Origin: Chloroflexota bacterium
GTDB lineage: Bacteria > Chloroflexota > Anaerolineae > Anaerolineales > Villigracilaceae
Assembly: GCA_016235425.1 (NCBI GenBank)
Contig: JACRLC010000088.1
Location: 62,001 to 126,000 of the forward strand
Direction: 5' to 3'
Length of the DNA: 64,000 bases
How positions within the stretch are numbered: position 1 is the stretch's first letter; each line of letters starts with the position of its first letter. Shown piece after piece: positions 16,677 to 25,284 of the stretch. The position numbers and the translations under genes were made by a program. Under the pieces are notes generated by a model. The model ran no database searches, was not told where the DNA came from, and saw only the letters and a program-made list of their open reading frames with translations.

Positions 16677-17780
16677 ATGGAAACACCAGTTGTCGGAACA
16701 CTGCTCGACTCCTTGGACCAGAACAAACGATTCAAATTGTTTGCCTACTACTCAATTAACTTTGGCGTTCTTCCTTCTTCGCTAAAGCTTGAATTGCCCA
16801 TCGAACAATCAAAAGAAACCGTGGACGCGATTATCGAGAGCATGGATCTCGGAGATTTGGCCTTTGTCCCTGTATTCAAAAACTGGGTCACAGAAGATTT
16901 TCAAAATGCTCGGCAATCTGAGGATTATGCTTTTGAGTACGTCTTCAAAAGCATGTCGGGACACGCAATAATTCACTTCGCGGCCCGGGAGAGCTACCTA
17001 ACAGTCGACTTCCTATACGATGTGGGACGCCCAGAGACCGAACGCTGGATTCTTGAAACAAATCATAAACTTCGCTCAGCCTTTGGCAAGCCCAAGAAAC
17101 CGAAATTCAAAGTCCTCATGCATGAGGAAGGCATGTTTGGCACAGAGGATGTGGGCACCAATGATTTCGACTCCATCAATATTAAAGAGTTATACAACGA
17201 TGACTTTATCGAAATTGACACAATCATCTCGGACTTCATGACCAAACAGGAGTCAGGGATTGTTCTTTTGCATGGAGAGCCTGGAACAGGCAAAACGACC
17301 TACATCAAACACCTGATCTGCAAATTCATCAACAAGGATTTCATCTTTGTGCAGAACGATTTCGTTAGAGACCTATTGAAACCTTCATTCATTTCGTTTC
17401 TTTTGCAAAACAAGAATGCAACCCTGATCATCGAAGATGCCGAGAAAGTCGTAGTCTCCCGCGACCACTCATCGGAAGATTCGGTTGTCTCAACCATTCT
17501 TCAACTGACTGACGGCCTTTTCAGCGATTTCCTGAACATCAAGATCATCTGCACATTCAACACAGATATTGATCGTATCGACAAAGCCTTGCTGAGAAAG
17601 GGCAGGATGATCGCAAAATATCACTTCAAGCCGTTATCTTCCGAGAAGACAGCGGCGCTCACGAAAAAACTTGGTCATGACGATGTAACAGGTAGTCTTA
17701 CACTGGCTGACATCTTTGAGTACGACAAGCGTGAATTCAAAAACCAGTCAAAACGGACAATCGGCTTCATTCCATCATAA
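16677..17780 (+). CDS. BCS1-like AAA ATPase
   Basis: 367 residues. The first 190 residues match no domain I recognise. They are followed by an AAA module: Walker A GEPGTGKT at 200-207, Walker B LIIEDAE, sensor-1 ICTFNTD and an arginine-finger segment DKALLRKGRM. The order and the RKGRM motif resemble BCS1/FtsH-type AAA proteins. No transmembrane segment is evident, so a soluble remodelling ATPase is likely. It is the only plus-strand gene in the catabolic block, has its own promoter, and interrupts the run of aminotransferase genes. Codons are more AT-rich than its neighbours, hinting at separate ancestry. Confidence 0.75.
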   Translation: METPVVGTLLDSLDQNKRFKLFAYYSINFGVLPSSLKLELPIEQSKETVDAIIESMDLGDLAFVPVFKNWVTEDFQNARQSEDYAFEYVFKSMSGHAIIHFAARESYLTVDFLYDVGRPETERWILETNHKLRSAFGKPKKPKFKVLMHEEGMFGTEDVGTNDFDSINIKELYNDDFIEIDTIISDFMTKQESGIVLLHGEPGTGKTTYIKHLICKFINKDFIFVQNDFVRDLLKPSFISFLLQNKNATLIIEDAEKVVVSRDHSSEDSVVSTILQLTDGLFSDFLNIKIICTFNTDIDRIDKALLRKGRMIAKYHFKPLSSEKTAALTKKLGHDDVTGSLTLADIFEYDKREFKNQSKRTIGFIPS

Positions 17781-17849
17781 AAGTGGCAGGTCATCCTTAC
17801 AGGCAATGTCATGGTTGTCATACACACCAGACAAGTAATACATAAGTAG

Positions 17850-17899
17850 GGACGTTGAATTTCCCTGTTTACATGTATACCTGTTTCCCTGTCTACTTT
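17850..17899. repeat. phrase-like CCTGTTTACC/CTGTCTAC low-complexity repeat, copy 1
   Basis: Tandem variants of the phrase CCTGTTTAC, CCTGTTTCC, CTGTCTAC. Similar strings lie at 40318-40386, 51170-51236 and 57418-57542, always between genes. Confidence 0.5.
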
Positions 17900-19179
17900 A
17901 ATACTTCCTTCAACGCTTCACCAAAAATTTGCAGTCCGTCATTAATTTGCTCGGGCGTGACATTCAACGGCGGGATCCAGCGGATGGTGTTGTCGTAGGT
18001 GCCGCAAGAAAGCAACAGCATTCCTTTTTCTTCCGCACAGTGGATGATCTCTTTTACCATCGGCTTGGCTTTGGTGGGACTGTTGTCCACGATGAATTCG
18101 GTGCCGAGCATCAAGCCAAGCCCGCGGACATCGCCGATTTGCGGGTATTCCTCCTGGAGTTTGCGGAGGCCTGTCATCAACTGGACGCCGCGCTCTGCTG
18201 CATTCTCCAACATCTTTTCTTCGCGCATGGCTTTGATGGTCGCCACGCCCGCCGCGCAAGCAACCGCGTTGCCGCCGTACGTGCCGCCGATGGAACCAAC
18301 GTCGAGTTTCTTCATGATGTCCGTGCGGCTGAAGACGCCGGAGAGCGGCATGCCCGAGGCAAGTCCCTTTGCTGATGTGATGATGTCGGGGACAACGCCA
18401 AAATGTTCGAGCGCAAACCATTTGCCTGTGCGCCCAAATCCCGACTGGACTTCATCAAAGATGAGCATGATACCGTGTTTGCCGCAAATCTCGCGCAGAC
18501 CCTTCATGAACGACGCGGGCGGAACAACGTATCCGCCTTCGCCTAAAACGGACTCAATTAAAATGGCAGCGGTTTCCTTCGGCGCGGTCTGTGACGCAAG
18601 CAGGTATTCGAGTTGCTCGAGCGCGTATGCGGACGCCTGTTCTTCGCTCATGTCGAGACGAAAAGCATACGGAAACGGCGAGACGAAGACACCCGCAGGC
18701 AGGGGTGCAAACCCCGAGCGATAGATGGTCTTGGACGTGGTCAGAACCATCGTCCCAGCCGTGCGCCCGTGGAAGGAACCGCTGAACACGATGACATTTT
18801 GCCTACCCGTCGCCATCTTCGCAATCTTGACCGCGTTCTCAAGTGCTTCCGCGCCTGAGTTGGCGAAGAAGAAACTATCAATCGAAGGCGGGACAATTTT
18901 GCGTAGTTCCTCGATGAGCTGCAACATTGGCTTGTGGATGACGATGTTGGCCTGCGCGTGCAGGAACAGGCCAGCTTGTTCGCGAATCGCTTCGACGACT
19001 TTCGGGTGGCAGTGACCTGTATTCGTCACACCGATTCCGCTGGTGAAGTCGAGCAGTTTCCTGCCGTCATCGGTATAGATGTATGAGCCTTCGGCGCGGT
19101 CTGCAACAAAGTTGAAGATGCGACTCCATGCAGGGGTCACGTGAGAGAAGTTTTCTTGGTAGAGGGTATTTGTGGGCAT
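17893..19179 (-). CDS. class III aminotransferase, GABA aminotransferase-like
   Basis: 428 residues. Signature motifs are FTSGIGVTNTGHCHPKV, FFANSGAEALENAVKIAK, HGRTAGTM, ESVLGEGGY, LIFDEVQSGFGRTGKWFA with the PLP-ring Asp, and ITSAKGLASGMPLS with the catalytic Lys. It falls with 4-aminobutyrate aminotransferases (GabT-type), which turn GABA and a 2-oxo acid into succinic semialdehyde and an amino acid. Related enzymes act on 5-aminovalerate or ornithine. The ATG at 19179 is chosen because the upstream extension is low-complexity repeat DNA. It is followed by a second gap and AOR 2 upstream, which could oxidise the semialdehyde product (inference). Confidence 0.85.
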   Translation of the reverse strand: MPTNTLYQENFSHVTPAWSRIFNFVADRAEGSYIYTDDGRKLLDFTSGIGVTNTGHCHPKVVEAIREQAGLFLHAQANIVIHKPMLQLIEELRKIVPPSIDSFFFANSGAEALENAVKIAKMATGRQNVIVFSGSFHGRTAGTMVLTTSKTIYRSGFAPLPAGVFVSPFPYAFRLDMSEEQASAYALEQLEYLLASQTAPKETAAILIESVLGEGGYVVPPASFMKGLREICGKHGIMLIFDEVQSGFGRTGKWFALEHFGVVPDIITSAKGLASGMPLSGVFSRTDIMKKLDVGSIGGTYGGNAVACAAGVATIKAMREEKMLENAAERGVQLMTGLRKLQEEYPQIGDVRGLGLMLGTEFIVDNSPTKAKPMVKEIIHCAEEKGMLLLSCGTYDNTIRWIPPLNVTPEQINDGLQIFGEALKEVLK

Positions 19180-19199
19180 GGGTTTCTTTCGTATGAGGA

Positions 19200-19260
19200 A
19201 AAGTAATTGGTAAGTGGTAATTTGAGAATAGAGATTTGAGAATTTGAGAATCGTCGGTGG
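19200..19260. repeat. GAGAATTTGAGAATxG low-complexity repeat, copy 1
   Basis: Short repeats of AGAGATTTGAGAATTTGAG. Related complementary text occurs at 19425-19482 and at 31190-31262. Nothing else is seen in the surrounding 300-base gap (19180-19478). Confidence 0.45.
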
Positions 19261-19478
19261 TCGAGTAGGCGGCGGGTTTCGATACGCCAGGAATGCCACG
19301 CAACCACGCTGCCGTACACCCCACTGTACTGCGCTAAACGTGTGCATCCATCAAAGAGTATTCGAAGCTACTCAAACTAACAGATTACTCATTTCACAAA
19401 ATTGGGGATGAGATTTTCCATCTCATCCCCAATTACCAATTACTATTTACAAACTCTCAATCTCCAATTCTCTAATCT

Positions 19479-21386
19479 CTATCCGGGCAAATATTCCGCG
19501 GCCCACTCGATATCCAGCTTCTTCAAGCCATCGCGCGTCGGTGCGCCGTTGGCGGTAAAGCCTGCCAGCTTGTAGTATGTGTCAATGGCGGAATCAACTT
19601 CCTCGTGAGTCAGAGCGAAGCCCGCGGTTGGACCGGTCCCTGTCAGTTGCTTGAAGAATTTCTTCGGCAGTTTGTCGTCCTTGCGTCCGAGTCCTTCGCG
19701 GGCGTTGAAAGTCCTGAAAAGGTTCAAGCGGCGGCGGCCGACCTCCATCAATTCTTCGAGAGTCAAATCCCAGCCGGTGACGGAGTTGATCATCTGCACG
19801 GTGTCCTTGCCGTCGTAGAGCGTCCAGGTGGGGCCGTAGACGAACTGACAAAGTTCGGCGGAGTCGAGCATCGAGTAGAAGACTTCGGTCTCGTAGGCAA
19901 AGCGGACTTTTTCCTCGGTGAGCGAATAAGCAGGTTGAGGAGAACCAAGCCCGATCTGCTTGAGGCGGTCGAGGTTGAAATCGCCGATGCCCTCTTCGTA
20001 GTAAGGGTCATGTTCGCTGGACTGGTGGTCGGAGCCAAAGGGATTGACCGCGTAGATGAGGCCGAGCGAGCGTTTGGCGTGCGGCATGTGCGCGGGAGCC
20101 TCCGCGCCCTTGACCGTGATAAGGTACTCGTCCGCGCCATTACCCCAAACTTTGGCGGCGCGTTCGGAACCCTGGCCGAGCAGCTTGCCAAGCGGTGTGC
20201 TTCCCTTGACAATCTGATTCAGCACTTCGAGCATAGCCTCGGCGTTGCCAAACTTGAGTTCAATGCCGCCTGCCTGTTCCTTGGTGATGATTCCTTTTTC
20301 GTAGCATTCCATCGCGAAGGCAATCGTCGCGCCGCAGGCAATCGTGTCCACCGCATATTCGTTGCAGATTTGATTCGCCAGCGAGACCGCGGCCAAATCA
20401 TCAATGCCGCAGTACGAGCCGAACGTGCCGAGCGTTTCGTATTCCGGGCCGCCGTAGCGCGGGTCAACTTTGTGCTTGCCTTCCTTGATTTCCACCACGC
20501 GTTTGCAACGGACGACGCACGCATAGCAGGTATCGCGTTCCTTGAGAATCGTCTCGGCCATCTTCTCGCCACTGATGGGTTCGCAACCTTCAAATTGACC
20601 TTCGGCATAGTTGCGGGTCGGTAGCGTGCCAATCGTGTTGTTGAACAGCACGACCACTGCCGTACCAAACTTGGCGAGGCCGTCCATGTCGCCGTTTTCG
20701 GGGAGGGCTTTCGGACCAATGCGATTGAGTTCGGTCAGCGCCTTTTGGTTGGCGAGTTGCACCTTCTTCGTGCCGCGCACCACCACAGCCTTGAGGTTCT
20801 TGGATGCCATCACCAGTCCCATGCCTGTGCGTCCGTTGTGGCGGTTGGACATGCTCACCAGCGACGAGAACAGCACGCCATTTTCAGCGCCAATGCCATG
20901 CTGCAAAATTTCCGCTTTCGGGTCAACTTCCTTGTGCAGGATGTCATCCACTTCCCCCGTCAATTTGCCCATCAAATGCGCGGCGTCGCGCAGTTCGGGT
21001 TTGCCTTCCACAATCGCGAGATAGACAGGCTTGGGCGATTTACCTTTAATCACAATACCGTCGAAGCCCGCGAACTTCAATTCAGCGGGGAAGAAACCGC
21101 CGCCCTGCGAATCGCCAATGCCGCCGCTAATCGGAGACTTGGCATTCGCATTGATTCGGCTCTGGCCGGAAATTGCCGCGCCCGTCGTCACGCCAGTCAT
21201 CAACGTCAGCACATTTTCGGGGCTGAGCGGGTCCGCGCCCTTGGGCATTTCGCGCAGGATGTAATGCAACCCCATCGCGCTCCCGCCCAGATACTTGCGA
21301 TAGAAAGCCTCGTTCGGTTCCTCAACCGTCAACGCGCCTTTGGTCAAATCAACGTGCAAAATCTTACCGTTATATCCGTTTGGCAT
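19479..21386 (-). CDS. aldehyde:ferredoxin oxidoreductase family protein (AOR 2)
   Basis: 635 residues. It begins with the typical NGYNGKILHVDLTKGALTVEE and LGGSAMGLHYIL, has SPISGGIGDSQGGGFFPAELKFAGFDGIVI for the pterin site, GRTGMGLVMASKNLKAV, and iron-sulfur ligands C-x2-C-x3-C in CYACVVRC plus a later Cys in AELCQF. It closely follows the canonical tungsten AOR layout and length. Expected reaction: aldehyde plus water to acid with reduction of ferredoxin. It has its own strong promoter (21412-21440) and GGAGGAG ribosome site. Likely substrates here are aldehydes from amino-acid or amine transamination, by context only. Confidence 0.92.
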   Translation of the reverse strand: MPNGYNGKILHVDLTKGALTVEEPNEAFYRKYLGGSAMGLHYILREMPKGADPLSPENVLTLMTGVTTGAAISGQSRINANAKSPISGGIGDSQGGGFFPAELKFAGFDGIVIKGKSPKPVYLAIVEGKPELRDAAHLMGKLTGEVDDILHKEVDPKAEILQHGIGAENGVLFSSLVSMSNRHNGRTGMGLVMASKNLKAVVVRGTKKVQLANQKALTELNRIGPKALPENGDMDGLAKFGTAVVVLFNNTIGTLPTRNYAEGQFEGCEPISGEKMAETILKERDTCYACVVRCKRVVEIKEGKHKVDPRYGGPEYETLGTFGSYCGIDDLAAVSLANQICNEYAVDTIACGATIAFAMECYEKGIITKEQAGGIELKFGNAEAMLEVLNQIVKGSTPLGKLLGQGSERAAKVWGNGADEYLITVKGAEAPAHMPHAKRSLGLIYAVNPFGSDHQSSEHDPYYEEGIGDFNLDRLKQIGLGSPQPAYSLTEEKVRFAYETEVFYSMLDSAELCQFVYGPTWTLYDGKDTVQMINSVTGWDLTLEELMEVGRRRLNLFRTFNAREGLGRKDDKLPKKFFKQLTGTGPTAGFALTHEEVDSAIDTYYKLAGFTANGAPTRDGLKKLDIEWAAEYLPG

Positions 21387-21411
21387 GGCTCCTCCAGGAA
21401 ATTTTTTGGCA

Positions 21412-21440
21412 ATTATACAGGTCGGCTGGACTTATGACAA
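21412..21440 (-). promoter_or_regulatory. promoter of AOR 2
   Basis: On the minus strand TTGTCA (21440-21435), a 17-base spacer and TATAAT (21417-21412). The leader to the ATG at 21386 is about 20 bases and includes GGAGGAG. Confidence 0.8.
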
Positions 21441-21461
21441 CTTAGTTTTTCCGAAACTGAC

Positions 21462-21510
21462 AAAAAAATGAAAAGCCGCGTCAGATTCTGACCTTGAACT
21501 GGCGCGGCTT
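21462..21510 (-). terminator. Rho-independent terminator after the saccharopine dehydrogenase-like gene
   Basis: On the minus strand AAGCCGCG ... CGCGGCTT forms the stem, followed by TTCATTTTTTT. It separates this gene from the AOR 2 promoter. Confidence 0.8.
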
Positions 21511-21572
21511 GTAGAAATCTGACTTACCCTTTGGCTGCTCCTCCTTCACTGCGCCCGGGTATATGCTTTGCC

Positions 21573-22793
21573 TTATGCGACCTCTTTGGTCATCTCTTTC
21601 ATCCCATACGGGAAGCCATAATCAGCCATCTTCTCCATGAACGGGTCAGGCGGGAAGGCCTCGGGGCCAAGCACGCCCACACCTTTCCATTGACCGTGCT
21701 GGAGCAAATCCATCGCGATGACCGCGCTGAACGCCGTCTGCGCGACCACAGCCTGGCATCCCCAGGTCTTCATGCACTCGGCATTGTCCGCGACCTGATA
21801 GAGATAGACTTCACGCGGCTTGCCATCTTTTTTGCCTTTAACCCACGTCCCCGCGCAGGTCTTACCAGACATCTGGTCGCCCAAGTGAGCGGGGTCGGGC
21901 AGGCACGCGGCTACCACATCACGCGGCGCAACCTGCACACCCCTCACATTGATTTTCTCTTTGTTATCGAGTCCCAGCATGTGCAGGGTTTTCAACATGC
22001 CGATGAACTGGTCGCCAAGACCGTATTTGAACGTGGCGCGTTTTGTCTTCAGCCAACGCGGCATGAGCAAGACTTCCTCATGCTCCACGTTGACCACTTC
22101 CACCTTGCCAATGCCTTCTGGAAATTCAAATATCTCAGGCTCGGAGAATGGCGTAGTCGTAAACCAGCCTTTCCCCTCTTCCCAAATCACAGGCGGGTTG
22201 AGACATTCTTCAATCGTTGTCCAAATCGAAAAGTTTGGGGCAAATTCGTAACCCTTGATCTCAATGTTCGCGCCGTCACGAATGCCGAGTTCTTCAATTT
22301 CATCGAAGAGATGGTCTTGTGCATAACGCGCGAATACGTCCGCCATGCCAGGCTCAACTCCAATACCGACGAGCGCGAGCAACCCCTTCTTTTCCCAATC
22401 CTTGGATTTGTCAAATTGATAATCGCCCAGTTTGACCCCGCACTTGTTGAACGGGTCTGTCGGGTGCGGCGTGGACAAAGTCATCGCCATGTCCATGTAG
22501 ACCGCGCCTGCGTTGTACGCCGCGTCGAAAATTTGCTGGTTGAAGACCGGGTCAACCGAATTCATAATCAGGTCAACCTTGTATTTCTTTGCCAACCCCT
22601 CAATCATTTCCTGTTTGCTTGCATCAATGAACTCAACAGGGAAGCGCCGGTCGTCACCTAATTTTTTCTGGACTTCCTTGCAACGTTCCAGGTTGTAGTC
22701 GGCAAGCACAATCTGCTCGACCCATTTCCTCGGCCTGGCAATCGCGGCAATTGCTTCGCCCACCCCTCCGACACCTACGAGTAGCACTTTCAT
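21573..22793 (-). CDS. saccharopine dehydrogenase-family oxidoreductase
   Basis: 406 residues. The N-terminal Rossmann fold has GVGGVGEAIAAIA at 7-19 and an NAD-selecting Asp (VLADYN). IMNSVDPVFNQ and AAYNAGAVYMDMA match saccharopine and lysine 6-dehydrogenase families, followed by LVGIGVEPGMADVFA. The family forms or breaks the C-N bond of saccharopine or oxidises amino groups using NAD(P). The exact substrate is unclear. It is 258 bases downstream of an Lrp/AsnC gene on the same strand, so amino-acid control is plausible. AACCCGC/GCGGGTT dyad DNA and a TTGGAG ribosome site lie upstream. Confidence 0.8.
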   Translation of the reverse strand: MKVLLVGVGGVGEAIAAIARPRKWVEQIVLADYNLERCKEVQKKLGDDRRFPVEFIDASKQEMIEGLAKKYKVDLIMNSVDPVFNQQIFDAAYNAGAVYMDMAMTLSTPHPTDPFNKCGVKLGDYQFDKSKDWEKKGLLALVGIGVEPGMADVFARYAQDHLFDEIEELGIRDGANIEIKGYEFAPNFSIWTTIEECLNPPVIWEEGKGWFTTTPFSEPEIFEFPEGIGKVEVVNVEHEEVLLMPRWLKTKRATFKYGLGDQFIGMLKTLHMLGLDNKEKINVRGVQVAPRDVVAACLPDPAHLGDQMSGKTCAGTWVKGKKDGKPREVYLYQVADNAECMKTWGCQAVVAQTAFSAVIAMDLLQHGQWKGVGVLGPEAFPPDPFMEKMADYGFPYGMKEMTKEVA

Positions 22794-22817
22794 GGTTTGG
22801 TCTCCAATTAGTTTTAT

Positions 22818-22837
22818 AACCCGCGTCGCGGCGGGTT
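22818..22837 (-). promoter_or_regulatory. GC-rich dyad upstream of the saccharopine dehydrogenase-like gene
   Basis: AACCCGC and GCGGGTT separated by six bases, directly upstream of TATAAA on the minus strand. It could be an operator or a small hairpin. Confidence 0.4.
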
Positions 22838-22990
22838 AGATTGACGGTCTGGATTTGCAAAGAGAGCAAGCATATAGAAACTTGCAAAGAACTTCCCCAC
22901 TGCATTCCCGATTTCCAACAGAACTTTCATAAATCCTTTCAAAGGGCTTCGCCCGCCATCATGATGCGGGGGCGAACAAGATTTTTAACA

Positions 22991-23045
22991 ACGTCCCGCA
23001 GGTTTATTCTTTCAAATCGGTTTGCGCTTTACAACCTGCGGGACG
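22991..23045. repeat. CCCGCAGGTT palindromic repeat, copy 2
   Basis: ACGTCCCGCAGGTT and AACCTGCGGGACG arms around about 27 bases, just after the Lrp/AsnC stop. Same family as 7641-7695. Confidence 0.75.
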
Positions 23046-23051
23046 CTATTT

Positions 23052-23519
23052 CTAAAAATATATTTCCTTCACTATCTTCAAATGCATGAACGACTCGGTC
23101 TCGCGCACCCCGTCAATCGTCGAGAGTTTCTTCGTCAAGAACTCGAGCAGGTCCTCATGATCCCTGCAAAAAACTTCGGCCATGATGTTGTAGCGCCCGC
23201 TCACGACGACGATGTAAACCACATTCTCCAACGCGGCAATTTTTTCGGCCACCTGAAGCATCTTGTCGCCGTCCGCGCGGATGCCGATCATCGCCATCGT
23301 TTTGATGCCCATGCGCAACGGATTGGTAATGGCGACCACCTTCAAATAGCCCGTCTCGACCAGACGGTTATATCGCTGGCGGATCATCCCCGGCGAAACA
23401 TTCAACTGCTCCGCGATCTGGGCAAATGCCACGCGCCCATCCTTGCGAAGCACCTCAACGATTTTCAAGTCCGTTTCATCGAGCTGGTCGGCCTGCTCAA
23501 CACCGATTACGTTCTGCAT
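23052..23519 (-). CDS. Lrp/AsnC-family transcriptional regulator (Lrp 1)
   Basis: 155 residues. The N-terminal helix-turn-helix is in LDETDLKIVEVLRKDGRVAFAQIAEQLNVSPGMIRQRYNRL, followed by a RAM/ligand-binding alpha-beta domain with a GRYNIMAEVFCRD segment. Lrp/AsnC proteins bind an amino acid and usually control neighbouring amino-acid genes and themselves. The promoter is adjacent to the ATG with a -10 only six bases upstream, so the mRNA is probably leaderless. A GTCAA-x7-GTGAC dyad overlaps the -35 box. It heads the unit with the saccharopine dehydrogenase-like gene. Confidence 0.9.
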   Translation of the reverse strand: MQNVIGVEQADQLDETDLKIVEVLRKDGRVAFAQIAEQLNVSPGMIRQRYNRLVETGYLKVVAITNPLRMGIKTMAMIGIRADGDKMLQVAEKIAALENVVYIVVVSGRYNIMAEVFCRDHEDLLEFLTKKLSTIDGVRETESFMHLKIVKEIYF

Positions 23520-23525
23520 AAAGAC

Positions 23526-23566
23526 ATTTTATACTGATTACACATTAAAGTCAACTATATTGTGAC
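23526..23566 (-). promoter_or_regulatory. leaderless promoter and dyad of Lrp 1
   Basis: On the minus strand TTGACT (23554-23549), 17 bases, then TAAAAT (23531-23526), six bases before the ATG at 23519. The dyad GTCAACTATATTGTGAC (23550-23566) covers the -35 region and is a candidate autoregulatory site. Confidence 0.6.
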
Positions 23567-23675
23567 GATTATGTACTAAATAACCCATTTTAATGAATTT
23601 CCGGTTCTCTCCGCCCCTTAACTTGCCCTCCGTCAAATTTACATTCCCGCCCCGAATCAAAAATGCTCCCCGCGT

Positions 23676-23723
23676 AAAGCGACATAAATGTCGCACTACA
23701 TGCCGCGACATTCATATCGCTTT
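23676..23723. repeat. GCGACATxAATGTCGC palindromic repeat, copy 1
   Basis: AAAGCGACATAAATGTCGC followed by GCGACATTCATATCGCTTT, a nested palindrome. Relatives are at 52732-52761 and 58821-58862. It lies just after the CPBP gene stop and may help end that transcript. Confidence 0.7.
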
Positions 23724-23736
23724 TGACCGAGGCGAA

Positions 23737-24573
23737 TCACACCTTCTTCGTTCGGTATTGATACAACATCAATCCCACGACACCAAACAAAATGGATGTG
23801 ACAATTCCTTCATTCGTCGGCGCGAAGACTACACCCATCCAGCCGTTGAGTTTGATGAAACCGTTGAGAATCAAAGGCGTGCTCACACCGTTGATGACGC
23901 AATGCAAAATAAACACAGGCCAGACGGATTTGCTCAGCAAACGCAATTCGCCAAAGAGGATGGCAGTCGGGAACATGACGAAGAGTCCGATAACAAGAAA
24001 AACGGGCAGGCTGACTGTCAAATAACTTTGAAGCATGGCCTTGTCCAGGAAATAATAATAGTAGGGCAAATGCCATGACCACCAAAGAATACCGACGATC
24101 AAGTGATTCAAGATCGGGTGAACCTTCATGGCATCTAGTCTGGGGGTGAGGTAACCGCGCCAGGCGAATTCCTCGAAGATGTTTTTCATGAGGGAGTCTG
24201 CAATCCCGATTCCGACCGCGGTCGCATACGCGCCGAAACCTTGCGCGGCAAATCCGTCGGCGCTGATGGCTTTGAAAACGGCAGCCAGGCCAAAGGTCAG
24301 GAGGGAAGCGAGCGGGTAGACGAGGACCGCCACCAGATACCACTTCCAGCCTGAGAGGAGATTCAGTCCAAAGCCGGAGTCCTTCCAACCGTCTCCGCCA
24401 AATGCACGCAAAAACAAACCTGCCAAAGCGGGAGACGTTAGCCAAATCAACACGCCCAAACTTTGTATGGGAGGCTGGGTGTTGCCCGTGATGTCATTGA
24501 GCCAGATGCCAAGCCAGCCGCCACCGACGGTGAATAGCGCGACGATGATGATGTTGCGAATTGTTTTGGTCAT
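23737..24573 (-). CDS. CPBP-family intramembrane metalloprotease
   Basis: 278 residues with about eight hydrophobic segments. The CPBP (Abi) motifs are present: motif 1 EEFAWRGYL with the paired Glu and Arg, motif 2 WWSWHLPYYY with His, and motif 3 FILHCVINGV with His. The family cleaves or processes membrane substrates, and some members give resistance to peptides. The start overlaps the PadR stop in ATGA, so the two are translationally coupled. The regulator and its effector membrane protease suggest a stress- or drug-induced operon. Confidence 0.85.
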   Translation of the reverse strand: MTKTIRNIIIVALFTVGGGWLGIWLNDITGNTQPPIQSLGVLIWLTSPALAGLFLRAFGGDGWKDSGFGLNLLSGWKWYLVAVLVYPLASLLTFGLAAVFKAISADGFAAQGFGAYATAVGIGIADSLMKNIFEEFAWRGYLTPRLDAMKVHPILNHLIVGILWWSWHLPYYYYFLDKAMLQSYLTVSLPVFLVIGLFVMFPTAILFGELRLLSKSVWPVFILHCVINGVSTPLILNGFIKLNGWMGVVFAPTNEGIVTSILFGVVGLMLYQYRTKKV

Positions 24574-25142
24574 TGTTTCTCCGAAATTTTGATGGAATAG
24601 TTTTTAGACTGAATGCGTTCAATGGATGAGCGCAGCCACTCTGCGATGGTCTGGTTGCTTTGGTAGCCAATTTCCAGTGTAAGCAGGCTGAGGAAAATGG
24701 TGCGCGGGTCGTTGATTTTGCCCGGTGCGTTTTGGCTGGCTTGATAGACAGCTTCGTAAACTGCCAACCGTTCTTCTGTAACCTTGAGTTCTCGATGGAG
24801 GAGCGCGAGCAATTCGTCATCGGTGAGTTGCCCTCCAAAGAAGATCTGGATGAGAAACGGCTCGCGGCTGTCTCGCTCAGGCAATGGCGTGGACAGCCAC
24901 TGGTGAAGTTCGGCGCAGCCTGCTTCGGTGATGTTGTAGATTTTCATGTCGAGGCGTTCTTCGCGTTCGATAACTTCTTTTTGCACCAACCCATCTTCAT
25001 CGAGCTGGGCGAGGGTGCGGTAAATCTGACTCTGGTTGGCAGGCCAGAAGTGGCGCACGGATTTATCGAAGGCCTTCTTGAGGTCATAACCCGAAAGCGG
25101 GGCAAAGGAGAGAAATCCAAGGATGGCGTATTTGAGGGACAT
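24570..25142 (-). CDS. PadR-family transcriptional regulator
   Basis: 190 residues beginning MSLKYAILGFL. The winged helix is typical of PadR, with PLSGYDLKKAFDKS, HFWPANQSQIYRTLAQLDEDGLV and a beta wing, followed by a C-terminal dimerising helical domain. The start at 25142 lies one base after the stop of a 40-codon ORF. PadR proteins usually repress their own operon until a ligand binds; TATA-rich direct repeats and AGATATATCT lie in the promoter region. Coupled to the CPBP protease gene. Confidence 0.9.
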   Translation of the reverse strand: MSLKYAILGFLSFAPLSGYDLKKAFDKSVRHFWPANQSQIYRTLAQLDEDGLVQKEVIEREERLDMKIYNITEAGCAELHQWLSTPLPERDSREPFLIQIFFGGQLTDDELLALLHRELKVTEERLAVYEAVYQASQNAPGKINDPRTIFLSLLTLEIGYQSNQTIAEWLRSSIERIQSKNYSIKISEKQ

Positions 25143-25143
25143 G

Positions 25144-25266
25144 TTATTTTTCAATTGCCAGTCTGAATGCAAGAATTGACAAAACAACCGTAATCGCGGA
25201 GCGAAGACCCAATTCTTGGCCAAGTAGGATATTACCCGCCAATTTAGCGCTGACCAGTTTTTTCAT
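25144..25266 (-). CDS. 40-codon small ORF leading the PadR-CPBP operon
   Basis: ATG at 25266-25264 and TAA at 25146-25144, giving 40 residues starting MKKLVSAKLAGN. The second half (AITVVLSILAFRLAI) is hydrophobic enough for a membrane or amphipathic helix. AGGAG lies nine bases before the ATG and a consensus promoter (25317-25345) lies upstream. The stop is one base from the PadR start (TAACATG), the arrangement expected for translational coupling. It is either a small membrane peptide or a leader peptide; there is no recognised family. Confidence 0.6.
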   Translation of the reverse strand: MKKLVSAKLAGNILLGQELGLRSAITVVLSILAFRLAIEK

Positions 25267-25284
25267 TTGCCATAACTCCTTAAG

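Noticed and set aside
19605..20624. 339-residue plus-strand ORF
   Set aside because: It is antisense to AOR 2, whose metal and cofactor motifs are intact.
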